Positions 9,060-18,252 of a stretch of 64,000 nucleotides of DNA are shown piece after piece; position 1 is the stretch's first letter; every line of letters starts with the position of its first letter. The position numbers and the translations under genes are program-made. The notes under the pieces were generated by a model that was given only the letters and a program-made list of their open reading frames with translations, was not told the DNA's origin and did not search any database. Origin of the DNA: Prevotella sp. E9-3 (GTDB lineage: Bacteria > Bacteroidota > Bacteroidia > Bacteroidales > Bacteroidaceae); NCBI RefSeq assembly GCF_022024015.1, contig NZ_CP091786.1, forward strand, positions 1,736,001 through 1,800,000, written 5' to 3'.

Positions 9060-11024
9060 TTAGTTTCTTCTTTCCTTAATTATGCCATGCCGGTAGGCAT
9101 AGAGCAAAAGTTTCAAATCTTCTATCTGTTCACGGAGTTCGGCACCTTTGTCAGTATCAGCAACTAACATGCGGTGGGTTGACATCTCAACAATCTGTGT
9201 GGTAGATTTAATATCTTTTCCGCGTTCAATAGCATCTCGAGTGCTAGTAAAAGGTTCGTGCTGAACAAGTTGGAATCCACGGCTATGATAGACAAGTGTA
9301 TAACCAGCAATACCAGTTTCAGAATGATAGGCTTCAGAAAAACCTCCATCAATAACCATTAGGCGTCCGCCTGCTTTGATGGGATTCTCACCTTTTGAAG
9401 CATGCACAGGAACGTGACCGTTTATAATGTGACGATTATCACCAACAATGCCAAATGCATCAAGAATACGGTCGCATACTTCTGCTGAATCGCGAAGAAG
9501 AAAATAGTAGCCTTTATCCTCTTTGTAAGTATCCTTGTCGCTGAGAAAATATCGTTCGAATGTTGCCATCTTTGATTTGTCGAATAGGGGAGAGTCTTTT
9601 CCACACCACAAATATAGAAAATAATCTTTGGCATATTGCTTGGTTTCGTCAGGCGTGTCGTTTTGAAATGCAGCGCGCACTAATTGACCAATAAAAGACA
9701 TCAGTTCACGGCCGGCATATTTTTCTCCCATTATTTCTACATCTTTTAGTGTGCCATCGGCATTCAGAGGTATAGAAGCATGGAAAAGTAGGTTTTGATT
9801 GCAGATATTATACATGCAACCATGACTAAGTATTGTACGAATATGCTTTCTTAATTTCTCACTAATCCTGAATGAGTGATGCAGCTTTTTCATGAGAAGT
9901 GTTTCTTCTGGAGTAAGAGCTGAAGGATCTGCAGGATCTATAGTTGGGAAATTGCATGAATTCATAGGGTAACTTTTGCCATCGATGGTACATGTTCCTT
10001 TCTCAAAGTCAATATGTTCAAGCAAACAGCGGTCTTCCATTTTCCATTCTTTGCGACGATGAAAAATAGCAGCCTCTTGTTTGAACTGGATAATGGATAT
10101 GGCTTTGTGCATCTTGGCAATGAGTTGCTTGTTTTTCTCGTCAATTTTCGAGTCTTTTAGAAGAATGGGGATAAATTCGGTACATGGATCATTTCCATAA
10201 GTGTCAAGAGCAAATGTAGCTAAAGGCACAAGATTAATGCCATACCCTTCCTCTAAAGTTACAAGATTAGCATAGCGAAGTGACAGACGAAGAACATTAC
10301 AGATGCAAGCATCGTTACCAGCTGAAGCCCCCATCCATAATACATCGTGGTTTCCCCACTGAATATCCCAAGAGTGATATTGTCGCAAAGTGTCTAAGAT
10401 AATATGTGCTCCTGGCCCTCGATCATAGATGTCACCAAGAATATGTAGCTGGTCAATAGCTAAACGATGAATTACTTTACATATAGCGATAATGAAATCA
10501 TCAGCCCTACCGGTGGTTATAATGGTATCGACAATTACTGCTACGTAAGCTGCTTTATCTTGATCATCGCTGCGTTCGTGAAGCAGCTCTTCAATAATAT
10601 ATGAGAATTCTTCAGGTAAAGACTTGCGGACTTTCGAACGCGTATATTTTGAAGACATTTCTCTACATACCTTAACCAGTTGATGAATGGTGATGCGATA
10701 CCAGTCGTCAATGTCTTGTTCTACCGCTCTTATTAGCTCGAGTTTTTGTTCCGGATAATATATTAGGGTGCATAGTTCTTTCTTCTCGCTATCACGGATA
10801 GTGTTGCCAAATATCTCGCCGACCTTTCGCTTGATGTTACCTGACGCATTCTTCAATATGTGAATGAATGCCTCATGCTCACCATGAATGTCTGCAAGAA
10901 AATGTTCCGTTCCTTTAGGTAAGTTAAGGATAGCTTCAAGATTGATGATTTCAGCAGCAGCATCTGCAACTGTTGGAAAAGTATTGGATAGCAGATTAAG
11001 GTAGCGTTCTTCGTTTGTGCTCAT
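9060..11024 (-). CDS. fbp: Fructose-1,6-bisphosphatase, class III
   Basis: The 654-residue length is typical of class III enzymes (Bacillus and Bacteroidetes type), unlike the roughly 330-residue class I enzyme. The metallophosphatase motifs are visible: DIHGEHEAF near residue 44, GDIYDRGPGAH near 197, WGNHDVLWMG near 222, and late histidines in INGHVPVH and DGGFSEAYH. It hydrolyses fructose-1,6-bisphosphate to fructose-6-phosphate in gluconeogenesis, a needed step when growing on pyruvate or hexuronate-derived trioses. It lies 24 bases after the preceding glycosyltransferase-like gene on the same strand. Confidence 0.95.
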   Translation of the reverse strand: MSTNEERYLNLLSNTFPTVADAAAEIINLEAILNLPKGTEHFLADIHGEHEAFIHILKNASGNIKRKVGEIFGNTIRDSEKKELCTLIYYPEQKLELIRAVEQDIDDWYRITIHQLVKVCREMSSKYTRSKVRKSLPEEFSYIIEELLHERSDDQDKAAYVAVIVDTIITTGRADDFIIAICKVIHRLAIDQLHILGDIYDRGPGAHIILDTLRQYHSWDIQWGNHDVLWMGASAGNDACICNVLRLSLRYANLVTLEEGYGINLVPLATFALDTYGNDPCTEFIPILLKDSKIDEKNKQLIAKMHKAISIIQFKQEAAIFHRRKEWKMEDRCLLEHIDFEKGTCTIDGKSYPMNSCNFPTIDPADPSALTPEETLLMKKLHHSFRISEKLRKHIRTILSHGCMYNICNQNLLFHASIPLNADGTLKDVEIMGEKYAGRELMSFIGQLVRAAFQNDTPDETKQYAKDYFLYLWCGKDSPLFDKSKMATFERYFLSDKDTYKEDKGYYFLLRDSAEVCDRILDAFGIVGDNRHIINGHVPVHASKGENPIKAGGRLMVIDGGFSEAYHSETGIAGYTLVYHSRGFQLVQHEPFTSTRDAIERGKDIKSTTQIVEMSTHRMLVADTDKGAELREQIEDLKLLLYAYRHGIIKERRN

Positions 11025-11048
11025 AGTTCAAGGATTGTAAGTAATTGG

Positions 11049-12080
11049 TTAAATTTCTAAATGTTTTGTTATTTGTTCGCGTATTTTGCGCGTAATAGAA
11101 TTCTCTGTTGGCTGACATGGCATAAATCCTTCATCCAGTCCTGTCTGTTCTTGAACAACAGGAAGTATTGCTTGCAGGAAAACGTCTAATTTCTCAGCGC
11201 TTAGTTGTTGCATTAGTATATCATCTTCTACATCATCACGCCGTAAAGCTTGGTTAAGTTCGACAAGTGGTAGAAGTGATAGCTGATGCTGTTGAAACAA
11301 TTCATAAATGTTGTTTATGATGTCAACCAATGGTATTGTACCCATCGGTTTAGGTTTTTTATAGAGCGTCGGTAAGTAAATGGGAGAACTTTCTATAGCA
11401 GGTATGTTGATACGTAGCACAAATAGTCCTTGTTGTACATATGATGCTATACCTTCCTGATGTGCATAGATTAGAAGATGATGCCAATTTACCGAGGATG
11501 ATTCGAATGGTTTCACCCAACGCTCATCTTGCGTGATGGCTGCCTTAATGAGCGTTCGAAGAGCATTGCGAGTATTAGTGTCCATTAGCTCTAACACGTT
11601 AGAATCCATCACCTGACGATATATTATCTGATGACTATTTACCAAATTGTCTGTGGTCGTGGTTCGAGTGATGATAGGATTTGCAACAGTTTCTATGCGT
11701 GTGTTCCAATTCAGCTTACGTAGGTTTTCAGCTTCCATAGGACTTCTTGCAATAATTGTATATGCATGAGATACGAGTTGCTGGAGTTTTCTAAGATAGA
11801 GCGATTTAGTGGTTTTAGCACCATCTATTTCCCATGGCTGTAACTGTCCATGAGGCGTTAGTACAATACGAATACCTTGGAGACGCGCCCATAAGCAGGC
11901 GTTCGTTATATCCTCATTCAGACAGCCATGTTGATGAACAATAACTGGATGTTGTTCAGTACATAGCTGCCTGAGTGCTTTAGGATCATCTGTTTGAAGT
12001 GCTTCATCATTACCTACAAGCATACTTACATACTGTACGATTGAAGGTGATTTAGGAGGATAAATATGAAGCACTTTCAT
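11049..12080 (-). CDS. Divergent GT-B glycosyltransferase-like protein
   Basis: The first 140 or so of 343 residues resemble the N-terminal Rossmann half of family 4 glycosyltransferases. The start is KVLHIYPP, an HQHG segment follows, and LTPHGQLQPWEI is the acceptor-side loop common in GT4 proteins. A further segment, SPMEAENLRKL with ANP, continues the resemblance. The C-terminal half does not show the usual donor-binding E-x7-E motif; instead it is helical and rich in Leu and Gln. It may be a degenerate or non-catalytic glycosyltransferase. It sits between lysA and fbp, with gaps of 44 and 24 bases. The function is not established. Confidence 0.65.
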   Translation of the reverse strand: MKVLHIYPPKSPSIVQYVSMLVGNDEALQTDDPKALRQLCTEQHPVIVHQHGCLNEDITNACLWARLQGIRIVLTPHGQLQPWEIDGAKTTKSLYLRKLQQLVSHAYTIIARSPMEAENLRKLNWNTRIETVANPIITRTTTTDNLVNSHQIIYRQVMDSNVLELMDTNTRNALRTLIKAAITQDERWVKPFESSSVNWHHLLIYAHQEGIASYVQQGLFVLRINIPAIESSPIYLPTLYKKPKPMGTIPLVDIINNIYELFQQHQLSLLPLVELNQALRRDDVEDDILMQQLSAEKLDVFLQAILPVVQEQTGLDEGFMPCQPTENSITRKIREQITKHLEI

Positions 12081-12124
12081 AAGAAATACTTTTATGAGTT
12101 AATTTAATACTTTGTCAAGACCTA

Positions 12125-13285
12125 TTATAATAGTTCATCGCTAGTATATCCCATTGGCAACTGTCGGCAATTGTAGCCTGAAGCCATAATCTCACCATAT
12201 GCTCCAGTAGAACGGATGGCCAGATAATCACCACGATGAGTTGTATTCAAATCTATTTGTTTGGCAAAGACATCTGTTGACTCACAAATGGGGCCTACGA
12301 CATCGTACGTTTCATTAACATCATCGCTCGAGATGTTCTCAATCTTATGATATGCTTGATAAAGAGCAGGACGAATAAGGTCGGTAAAACCAGCGTCAAC
12401 AATAGCGAACTGCTTTTGAGCGCCCTTCTTAATATATAAGGTACGCGTAATAAGTGAGCCACATTGTGCCACAACAGCACGGCCTAACTCAAAATGGAGT
12501 GTTTGACCAGGACGCAGTTTGAGCTTTTTGGCATAAGTGTCGAAATAGGCTTTGAAGTCGGGTATAGGAACTCTATTTGGATGCTGATAGTCAATACCAA
12601 GCCCACCGCCCACGTTGATATGTTCTACACGAATATGATGACTTTCCAATTGTGTCTGCAGTTCATTGATGCGATTACAAAGTGCCTGGAAATCACCCAT
12701 GTCGAGAATTTGTGAGCCTATATGGAAATGTAGTCCCACAAACTTTACATGTTCCATCTGTGAAGCCAATTCGATAACTGTCTCCATGTCACGCATGGCA
12801 ATGCCAAACTTGTTTTCTGCAAGGCCTGTAGTGATGTTGGCATGTGTATGAGCACCAACATTAGGATTCAGACGGAAAGCTATGCGAGCAACCTTACCTT
12901 TCTGACCGGCAAGTTCATTAATGATCTCCAACTCGGGAATACTTTCGACATTGAAGCAGAAAATATCATTATCGAGTCCAAGATTAATTTCCCAGTCGCT
13001 TTTACCTACGCCAGCATAAACGATCTTGTCGTTTGAGAAACCGGCTTTCAATGCTGCCTCAACTTCTCCGCCACTTACGCAGTCGGCACCAAGACCAGCT
13101 TCGCGGATATAGCGAAGAATTTTGGGGTTAGCATTAGCCTTAATGGCATAATGAACAATAAAGCCTTCATGCTTGCTGGCTTCATCATTGATGGCACGGA
13201 GTGTTGTGCGCAACAACTCCGTGTCATAATAATAGAAGGGGGTTCGCAATTTTGCAAACTTATTCAAAGGAAATACACCTTTCAT
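12125..13285 (-). CDS. lysA: Diaminopimelate decarboxylase
   Basis: This 386-residue fold-III PLP enzyme makes lysine from meso-diaminopimelate, the last lysine step. The PLP lysine is Lys49 in HYAIKANANP. Other marks are GADCVSGGEVEAAL, the HFHIGSQI loop, the glycine-rich NVGGGLGIDY that holds the phosphate, ELGRAVVAQCG, and the C-terminal GPICESTDVF motif whose Cys and Glu complete the dimeric active site. It is slightly shorter than the roughly 420-residue proteobacterial enzyme but complete. It follows aspartate kinase with a 28-base gap, so the first and last enzymes of the aspartate-to-lysine route are probably co-transcribed. Confidence 0.95.
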   Translation of the reverse strand: MKGVFPLNKFAKLRTPFYYYDTELLRTTLRAINDEASKHEGFIVHYAIKANANPKILRYIREAGLGADCVSGGEVEAALKAGFSNDKIVYAGVGKSDWEINLGLDNDIFCFNVESIPELEIINELAGQKGKVARIAFRLNPNVGAHTHANITTGLAENKFGIAMRDMETVIELASQMEHVKFVGLHFHIGSQILDMGDFQALCNRINELQTQLESHHIRVEHINVGGGLGIDYQHPNRVPIPDFKAYFDTYAKKLKLRPGQTLHFELGRAVVAQCGSLITRTLYIKKGAQKQFAIVDAGFTDLIRPALYQAYHKIENISSDDVNETYDVVGPICESTDVFAKQIDLNTTHRGDYLAIRSTGAYGEIMASGYNCRQLPMGYTSDELL

Positions 13286-13313
13286 CTGTGTTATGTTTGT
13301 GTTGTTTGTTTAT

Positions 13314-14633
13314 TTAATTGTTGAATAGGGTGTCACTCAGCATTTGTAGAGCACGCTTCTTGTCTTCCTCACGAATCAGGAATGAGATGTTATAGTTAGA
13401 ACCGCCATAGCTGATCATGCGAACAGGAATACTCTTCATTGCTTCGAGTACACGTGTTTCAAAGCCAATATTTGACCAATCAAGGTCGCCTACTACGCAT
13501 ATTATACACATTCCGGTATCTACTGTGACTGTACCGTACTTTTTCAATTCATCCACAATTTCGCCGAGATGGGCCGAGTTGTCGATAGACATTGAAACGC
13601 CAACTTCAGATGTACATACCATATCAATAGGAGTCTGATAGCTTTCAAAAATTTCGAAAACTTTACGTAAGAAGCCTGTGGCAAGAAGCATTCGACTTGA
13701 CTTGATTTTGATGGCAATGATATTATCTTTAGCAGCCACAGCTTTGATCTTTCCATATTCGGTAGTGTTGCTGATGGTTGTTCCTTCTGCTTCAGGATCC
13801 ATTGTGTTCAGTAAGCGGACAGGAATACCTGCATATTTAGCAGGTTGAACGCAAGTTGGATGCAGAATTTTTGCTCCAAAATAAGCTAACTCGGCAGCTT
13901 CCTCAAAGTGCAGCTGATGTACAGGTGATGTTTTATCAACTACGCGAGGGTCGTTGTTGTGCATACCGTCGATGTCTGTCCATATTTGAATTTCTTCGGC
14001 ATTAATGGCTGCGCCAATGAGTGATGCTGTATAGTCACTACCTCCACGCTGCAGATTATCTATCTCACCATATGCATTACGGCAGATGAATCCTTGAGTG
14101 ATGTACACCTGGTGTTGTCCTTCCTTTTCAAGAATAGCGGTAAGTTTCTCCTTAATATAAATAGGATCAGGTTCGGCATTCTTGTCGGTACGCATAAAGT
14201 CGAGTGCATTGAGTAATACCGCATCGATGCCTTGTTGGCGCATATAGTTGACAACCATATTGGTTGACATCATTTCGCCTTGAGCAACAATACTTTTTTC
14301 CTCGAAACTTGTAAAAAGTTCTTTGGTAAACGAACGCAGATATTGGAACTCCTCACGCAAAAAATCAGCAGTCTGCTGCTTAATTTCCTCTACCGTGTAT
14401 AGTTCATCCAAATGACGCTGATATTTCTGCTCCAAGCGATTGATTACTTCATTTGCGCCATCTGCATTTTTCTTGTAAAGATAATCAGAAATCTCTACCA
14501 AAGAGTTCGTTGTGCCCGACATGGCCGAGAGGACCACGAATACAGGCTGTCCAGACTTGGTGACTAATTGAGTCACTTCTTGCATTCTTTGTGGCGAACC
14601 TACTGAAGTTCCGCCAAATTTCATTACTTTCAT
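13314..14633 (-). CDS. lysC: Aspartate kinase (monofunctional)
   Basis: The 439-residue protein phosphorylates aspartate, the entry to lysine, threonine and methionine synthesis. It starts MKVMKFGGTSVG (the ATP-binding KFGGTS motif). QRGGSDYTASLIG and a W-T-D-I-DG segment follow, and two C-terminal ACT domains (about 300-439) would bind the feedback inhibitor. There is no homoserine dehydrogenase domain, unlike ThrA. Adjacency to lysA suggests the lysine-dedicated isozyme, which is the reason for the symbol. Whether lysine inhibits it cannot be read directly. The gene lies 46 bases downstream of the FtsE-type ATPase gene. Confidence 0.9.
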   Translation of the reverse strand: MKVMKFGGTSVGSPQRMQEVTQLVTKSGQPVFVVLSAMSGTTNSLVEISDYLYKKNADGANEVINRLEQKYQRHLDELYTVEEIKQQTADFLREEFQYLRSFTKELFTSFEEKSIVAQGEMMSTNMVVNYMRQQGIDAVLLNALDFMRTDKNAEPDPIYIKEKLTAILEKEGQHQVYITQGFICRNAYGEIDNLQRGGSDYTASLIGAAINAEEIQIWTDIDGMHNNDPRVVDKTSPVHQLHFEEAAELAYFGAKILHPTCVQPAKYAGIPVRLLNTMDPEAEGTTISNTTEYGKIKAVAAKDNIIAIKIKSSRMLLATGFLRKVFEIFESYQTPIDMVCTSEVGVSMSIDNSAHLGEIVDELKKYGTVTVDTGMCIICVVGDLDWSNIGFETRVLEAMKSIPVRMISYGGSNYNISFLIREEDKKRALQMLSDTLFNN

Positions 14634-14679
14634 AGTCTATTATATTTTTATGTTATTTACTGATTCTATTTTTATAAAA

Positions 14680-15381
14680 TTAGTCTTCCTCAGCAATTAT
14701 CATGTTGTTGTAATCGCCAGTTACTTCTTCAACCTTTCCGTTTTGACATTTATAGACAATTCCAGGATATTTGTCGAGTAGTGGAATGTTATGAGTGGTC
14801 ATGATAACAGCTGTTCCTGATTGTGAAATCTCACGAAGAAGTTCCATAATGTTTGTGGCAGTCTCTGGGTCGAGATTACCAGTTGGCTCGTCTGCCACAA
14901 TCATCTTAGGACTGTTCAATAAGGCGCGTGCAATTGCCACACGCTGTTGCTCGCCTCCAGATAGTTCGTGAGGAAGACAGAGCATTTTGTCTTTCATGTC
15001 AACTAAGGTCAGTACCTCTTCAATACGGTCATCAACCTCACTCTTTTTCCATCCCGTAGCTCTAAGAACAAAACGTAGGTTCTTATATACAGTCCGGTCG
15101 GCCAGTAACTGAAAGTCTTGAAACACAATACCCATCTGTCTTCGTAATGTGGGAATATCTCTGCGCCTCAGCGTTTTCAGGTTCGTACCTAATACTGTGG
15201 CCTCGTCCGCTTCATCAACGTCAAGTTCAAAGTAGATAGTTTTGAGAAGAGATGATTTTCCTGAACCAACACGGCCAATAAGATAGACAAATTCACCTTC
15301 ATCGACCTTGAAGTTAACATCTCTTAGAACTGTTGATCCGTCTTGCTGACAAATAGTAGCATTCTTATATTCTACTAACAT
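14680..15381 (-). CDS. ftsE: FtsE-type ABC transporter ATP-binding protein
   Basis: This 233-residue ABC ATPase has Walker [13 protein letters not shown] near residues 36-47, a Q-loop in VFQDFQLL, signature [16 protein letters not shown] and Walker [14 protein letters not shown]. The proportions and wording resemble FtsE, which with the membrane protein FtsX controls peptidoglycan hydrolases at division. ftsX is not adjacent here, so the assignment rests on family likeness; a MacB/LolD-like ATPase is the alternative. It sits 15 bases after hisIE and before aspartate kinase on the same strand. Confidence 0.8.
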   Translation of the reverse strand: MLVEYKNATICQQDGSTVLRDVNFKVDEGEFVYLIGRVGSGKSSLLKTIYFELDVDEADEATVLGTNLKTLRRRDIPTLRRQMGIVFQDFQLLADRTVYKNLRFVLRATGWKKSEVDDRIEEVLTLVDMKDKMLCLPHELSGGEQQRVAIARALLNSPKMIVADEPTGNLDPETATNIMELLREISQSGTAVIMTTHNIPLLDKYPGIVYKCQNGKVEEVTGDYNNMIIAEED

Positions 15382-15396
15382 ATTGCTTCTTTTTAT

Positions 15397-16044
15397 TTAT
15401 TCCATAGTTCCTTCGGCCTTTGCTTTGCGACGTTGAGCATCCCATGAAGGATCGTGACGTCGGTGAAGTTCTTCGGCAAGGTCTTCAATGCGCAGTCCTT
15501 TGCTGGTGAGTAGTACGATGAGATGGTAGAGCATGTCAGAGGCTTCGTAAACGAGGTGCTCTTTGGTGCCGTTTGTTGCTTCAATTACGGTCTCAAGTGC
15601 TTCCTCACCAACTTTCTGTGCCATCTTGTTCACACCATCTTTGAACAATTTAGTAGTGTAGCTTCCCTCAGGCATTTGTTCATGACGCTTTTCGATAAAA
15701 TCTTGTAGTTCTGAGAGAAAAGCGATATTATTGTCGTTATTATCTTCACCCCAACACGTATCGGTTCCTGTGTGGCATGTAGGTCCGTGAGGAATGGCTT
15801 TAACAAGGAGCGTGTCATTATCGCAATCAACCTTTATACTCACTAAATCAAGAAAATTGCCAGACGTTTCACCCTTGGTCCACAGACATTGACGGCTACG
15901 GCTCCAAAAAGTCACCTTTTTTGTGTCTAGTGTTTTTTGGAAGGCCTCTTCATTCATGTATCCCAGCATGAGTACATTTTTAGTATTTGCGTCTTGGATA
16001 ATGGCAGGGACAAGACCGCCGCATTTGTTGAAATCTATGTTCAT
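15397..16044 (-). CDS. hisIE: Bifunctional phosphoribosyl-AMP cyclohydrolase / phosphoribosyl-ATP pyrophosphatase
   Basis: This 215-residue fusion catalyses steps two and three of histidine synthesis. The N-terminal HisI domain (about 1-110) has MLGYMNEEAF, TFWSRSRQCLWTKGETSGN and a DCDND metal site with CHTGTDTCW cysteines for zinc. The C-terminal HisE domain (about 115-205) has the helical EEALETVIEA and EASDMLYHLIVLL segments that hold magnesium. It is separated from hisF by an unusually long 147-base gap that holds two palindromes, while the upstream his genes overlap each other. It may therefore have separate regulation. Confidence 0.96.
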   Translation of the reverse strand: MNIDFNKCGGLVPAIIQDANTKNVLMLGYMNEEAFQKTLDTKKVTFWSRSRQCLWTKGETSGNFLDLVSIKVDCDNDTLLVKAIPHGPTCHTGTDTCWGEDNNDNNIAFLSELQDFIEKRHEQMPEGSYTTKLFKDGVNKMAQKVGEEALETVIEATNGTKEHLVYEASDMLYHLIVLLTSKGLRIEDLAEELHRRHDPSWDAQRRKAKAEGTME

Positions 16045-16118
16045 TTTCTTTATCTGTTACTTGTAAATGAATGATATGCTATTTAATAAGAATACTACAA
16101 CTTCTGGCCATTACAATT

Positions 16119-16133
16119 AATACTTTAAGTATT
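16119..16133. repeat. Palindrome AATACTTTAAGTATT in hisF-hisIE gap
   Basis: This perfect 15-bp dyad has AATACT and AGTATT arms. It lies upstream of hisIE (minus strand), about 75-90 bases before its ATG. Its centre is 22 bp, two helical turns, from a second palindrome with the same arms. Operator use is inferred. Confidence 0.6.
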
Positions 16134-16140
16134 TGATTAG

Positions 16141-16155
16141 AATACTCTCAGTATT
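16141..16155. repeat. Palindrome AATACTCTCAGTATT in hisF-hisIE gap
   Basis: This is the second dyad with AATACT/AGTATT arms and a three-base centre, 22 bp from the first. A similar sequence, with a five-base centre, is found at 22581-22597 before the patatin gene. The chance level in AT-rich DNA is not negligible. Confidence 0.6.
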
Positions 16156-16191
16156 TCATTGAAACAACCGGAGCGTTTGGCTAAAACGTTT

Positions 16192-16950
16192 TTAAACTCT
16201 AATGTCAACTCCTTCATTACGAAGATACATTTTCAGTTCAGGTATAGGAATCTCACCAAAGTGGAAAACACTGGCGGCAAGGGCTGCATCTGCATGACCG
16301 ATTTTAAAAGCATCAAGAAAATGCTCTTTTTTTCCGGCTCCGCCACTGGCAATAATGGGTATAGAAAGCGAGTCGGCCAATTGGGCTAGTGCCTCGTTGG
16401 CATATCCGTTCTTTACGCCGTCATGATCCATACTTGTAAAAAGAATCTCACCTGCTCCTCGTTCTTGTGCCTCGTGTGCCCATTCGAATAGGCCACGTTC
16501 GGTTCGCTCACGCCCACCTTTCAGATAGCAATGCCAGCCATCTTCATCGAAGCGAGCGTCTATAGCGCAGACACATACCTGACTACCAAAGCGTTCTGAA
16601 ATTTGTTCTATTAGTTCTGGATGACGAATCGCTGCGCTGTTTACACTTACTTTGTCTGCACCTGCATATAAAAGACGCTCAACATCTGATAATTCGTTGA
16701 TACCTCCACCTACGGTGAAAGGGATATTGATTTCCTTTGCCACGCGGGTTACCATATCAGTAAATGTTTTACGTCCTTCAAATGATGCTGTGATATCTAA
16801 AAATACCAATTCGTCTGCCCCTGCCTTACTATATGCTTTGCCAAGTTCAACGGGATCACCTGCACTACGCAGGCCTACAAAATTCACACCTTTTACTGTT
16901 TCTCCGTTCTTAACGTCCAAACAAGGAATTATGCGTCGTGCCAGTGCCAT
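16192..16950 (-). CDS. hisF: Imidazole glycerol phosphate synthase, cyclase subunit
   Basis: This 252-residue TIM barrel uses ammonia from HisH to turn PRFAR into imidazole glycerol phosphate and AICAR. Marks are the N-terminal [18 protein letters not shown] with the catalytic aspartate, [15 protein letters not shown] and AIDARF carrying the second catalytic aspartate. [13 protein letters not shown] and ASGGAG phosphate loops follow. It overlaps the end of hisA by 22 bases, which indicates translational coupling. The stop is followed by the 147-base gap before hisIE. Confidence 0.96.
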   Translation of the reverse strand: MALARRIIPCLDVKNGETVKGVNFVGLRSAGDPVELGKAYSKAGADELVFLDITASFEGRKTFTDMVTRVAKEINIPFTVGGGINELSDVERLLYAGADKVSVNSAAIRHPELIEQISERFGSQVCVCAIDARFDEDGWHCYLKGGRERTERGLFEWAHEAQERGAGEILFTSMDHDGVKNGYANEALAQLADSLSIPIIASGGAGKKEHFLDAFKIGHADAALAASVFHFGEIPIPELKMYLRNEGVDIRV

Positions 16951-17660
16951 AGTTCGCTTAAATTAATTCGTCCTTCATAAATGGCTTTTCCAAATACTAC
17001 GGCAGGAATACCTGCTGCATCGAGTGACTCTATATCTGCCTGAGAACTTACGCCACCGCTGGCTATTAAGTGCAACTGGGGATAGGCTCGCATCACTTCT
17101 GTATAGAGCTGAATGGCCGGACCGCTAAGGGTTCCGTCTTTCGAAATTTCTGTGCAGAGCACATTCTTAACGCCCATCGAAATGTATTTCTCAAGAAAGG
17201 GTAGGAGGGCTTCGTTAGAATCCTCTTTCCATCCGTTGATACTGATGACCCCGTTTCGTACATCAGCTCCTAAAATAATTCGCTCAGGTCCATATTTATT
17301 TATCCATTCTTCAAGCAGATGAGGATAGGTTACCGCTACAGATCCAACCGTTACCATTGAAGCACCGGCACCAAAAGCTTTCGCCAAATCGTCCTCAGTT
17401 TTGATTCCACCACCAAAATCAACAATGAGATTCGTATTTGATGTGATTTCGGATAATACTCGATCGTTTACTATATGCTTTGACTTGGCACCATCCAAAT
17501 CGACTACATGCAAGCGCTTGAACCCTAAATCTTCAAACTCCTTTGCTACATCTGCGGGAGAGTTCCTGTAAACGGTCTTCTGATCATAGTCGCCTTTGGT
17601 TAGGCGTACACACTGACCGTCTATTATATCAATTGCGGGTATAAGTTCTATTTGTTTCAT
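16929..17660 (-). CDS. hisA: ProFAR isomerase
   Basis: This 243-residue TIM barrel isomerises ProFAR to PRFAR in histidine synthesis. Marks are [19 protein letters not shown] near the start (first catalytic Asp), [24 protein letters not shown] (second Asp) and [10 protein letters not shown]. It overlaps hisH at its start by four bases and hisF at its end by 22 bases. The size and order (hisH-hisA-hisF) are as in many Bacteroidetes his operons. Confidence 0.96.
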   Translation of the reverse strand: MKQIELIPAIDIIDGQCVRLTKGDYDQKTVYRNSPADVAKEFEDLGFKRLHVVDLDGAKSKHIVNDRVLSEITSNTNLIVDFGGGIKTEDDLAKAFGAGASMVTVGSVAVTYPHLLEEWINKYGPERIILGADVRNGVISINGWKEDSNEALLPFLEKYISMGVKNVLCTEISKDGTLSGPAIQLYTEVMRAYPQLHLIASGGVSSQADIESLDAAGIPAVVFGKAIYEGRINLSELWHWHDA

Positions 17661-18244
17661 AATGAAAGAAAGTTCTTTAGAATCTGTTCGCCCACACTAC
17701 CACTCTTTTCTGGATGAAATTGAGTAGCATAGAAATTGTCTTTGTGTAAGGCAGCACTATAAGGATGAATATAGTCTGCTGTGGCAATGGTTTCTTCGCA
17801 AAGAGGTACATAATAACTGTGAACGAAGTAAACATAATTACCTTCTATACCTTTCATTAATGGCGACGTAGTGTTAAATAGTCGATTCCATCCCATGCAA
17901 GGAACTTTATCTTCATGACGAATGGGGCAGAATCGCTTCACCTCAGCATTGAATATACCTATACAGTCGACATCTCCTTCCTCAGAATGCTTGCAAAGAA
18001 GCTGTTGACCTACACAGATTCCCAATACAGGCTGCTTTAGTGAACAGATTACTTCGTCTAATTTGCGCGCCTTCAGATATTCCATAGCGCCACGTGCTTC
18101 ACCTTGACCGGGAAATAATACACGGTCTGCTTTCTGTAGGGCTTCGGCATCATCTGTTAGTATTGGATCAATCCCCAATCGACTGAGGGCATTGACAACA
18201 GAATAGATATTGCCGGCATTGTATTTTACAATAGCTACGTTCAT
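17657..18244 (-). CDS. hisH: Imidazole glycerol phosphate synthase, glutamine amidotransferase subunit
   Basis: This 195-residue class I glutaminase supplies ammonia to HisF. The catalytic cysteine lies in LGICVGQQLL (nucleophile elbow), and the His-Glu pair lies in TQFHPEKSG near the C-terminus. An FPGQGEA oxyanion strand precedes the elbow. It is the first of the overlapping hisH-hisA-hisF genes and starts eight bases after purU ends, so purU may be the promoter-proximal gene of this transcript. Confidence 0.96.
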   Translation of the reverse strand: MNVAIVKYNAGNIYSVVNALSRLGIDPILTDDAEALQKADRVLFPGQGEARGAMEYLKARKLDEVICSLKQPVLGICVGQQLLCKHSEEGDVDCIGIFNAEVKRFCPIRHEDKVPCMGWNRLFNTTSPLMKGIEGNYVYFVHSYYVPLCEETIATADYIHPYSAALHKDNFYATQFHPEKSGSVGEQILKNFLSL

Positions 18245-18252
18245 AACTATAC

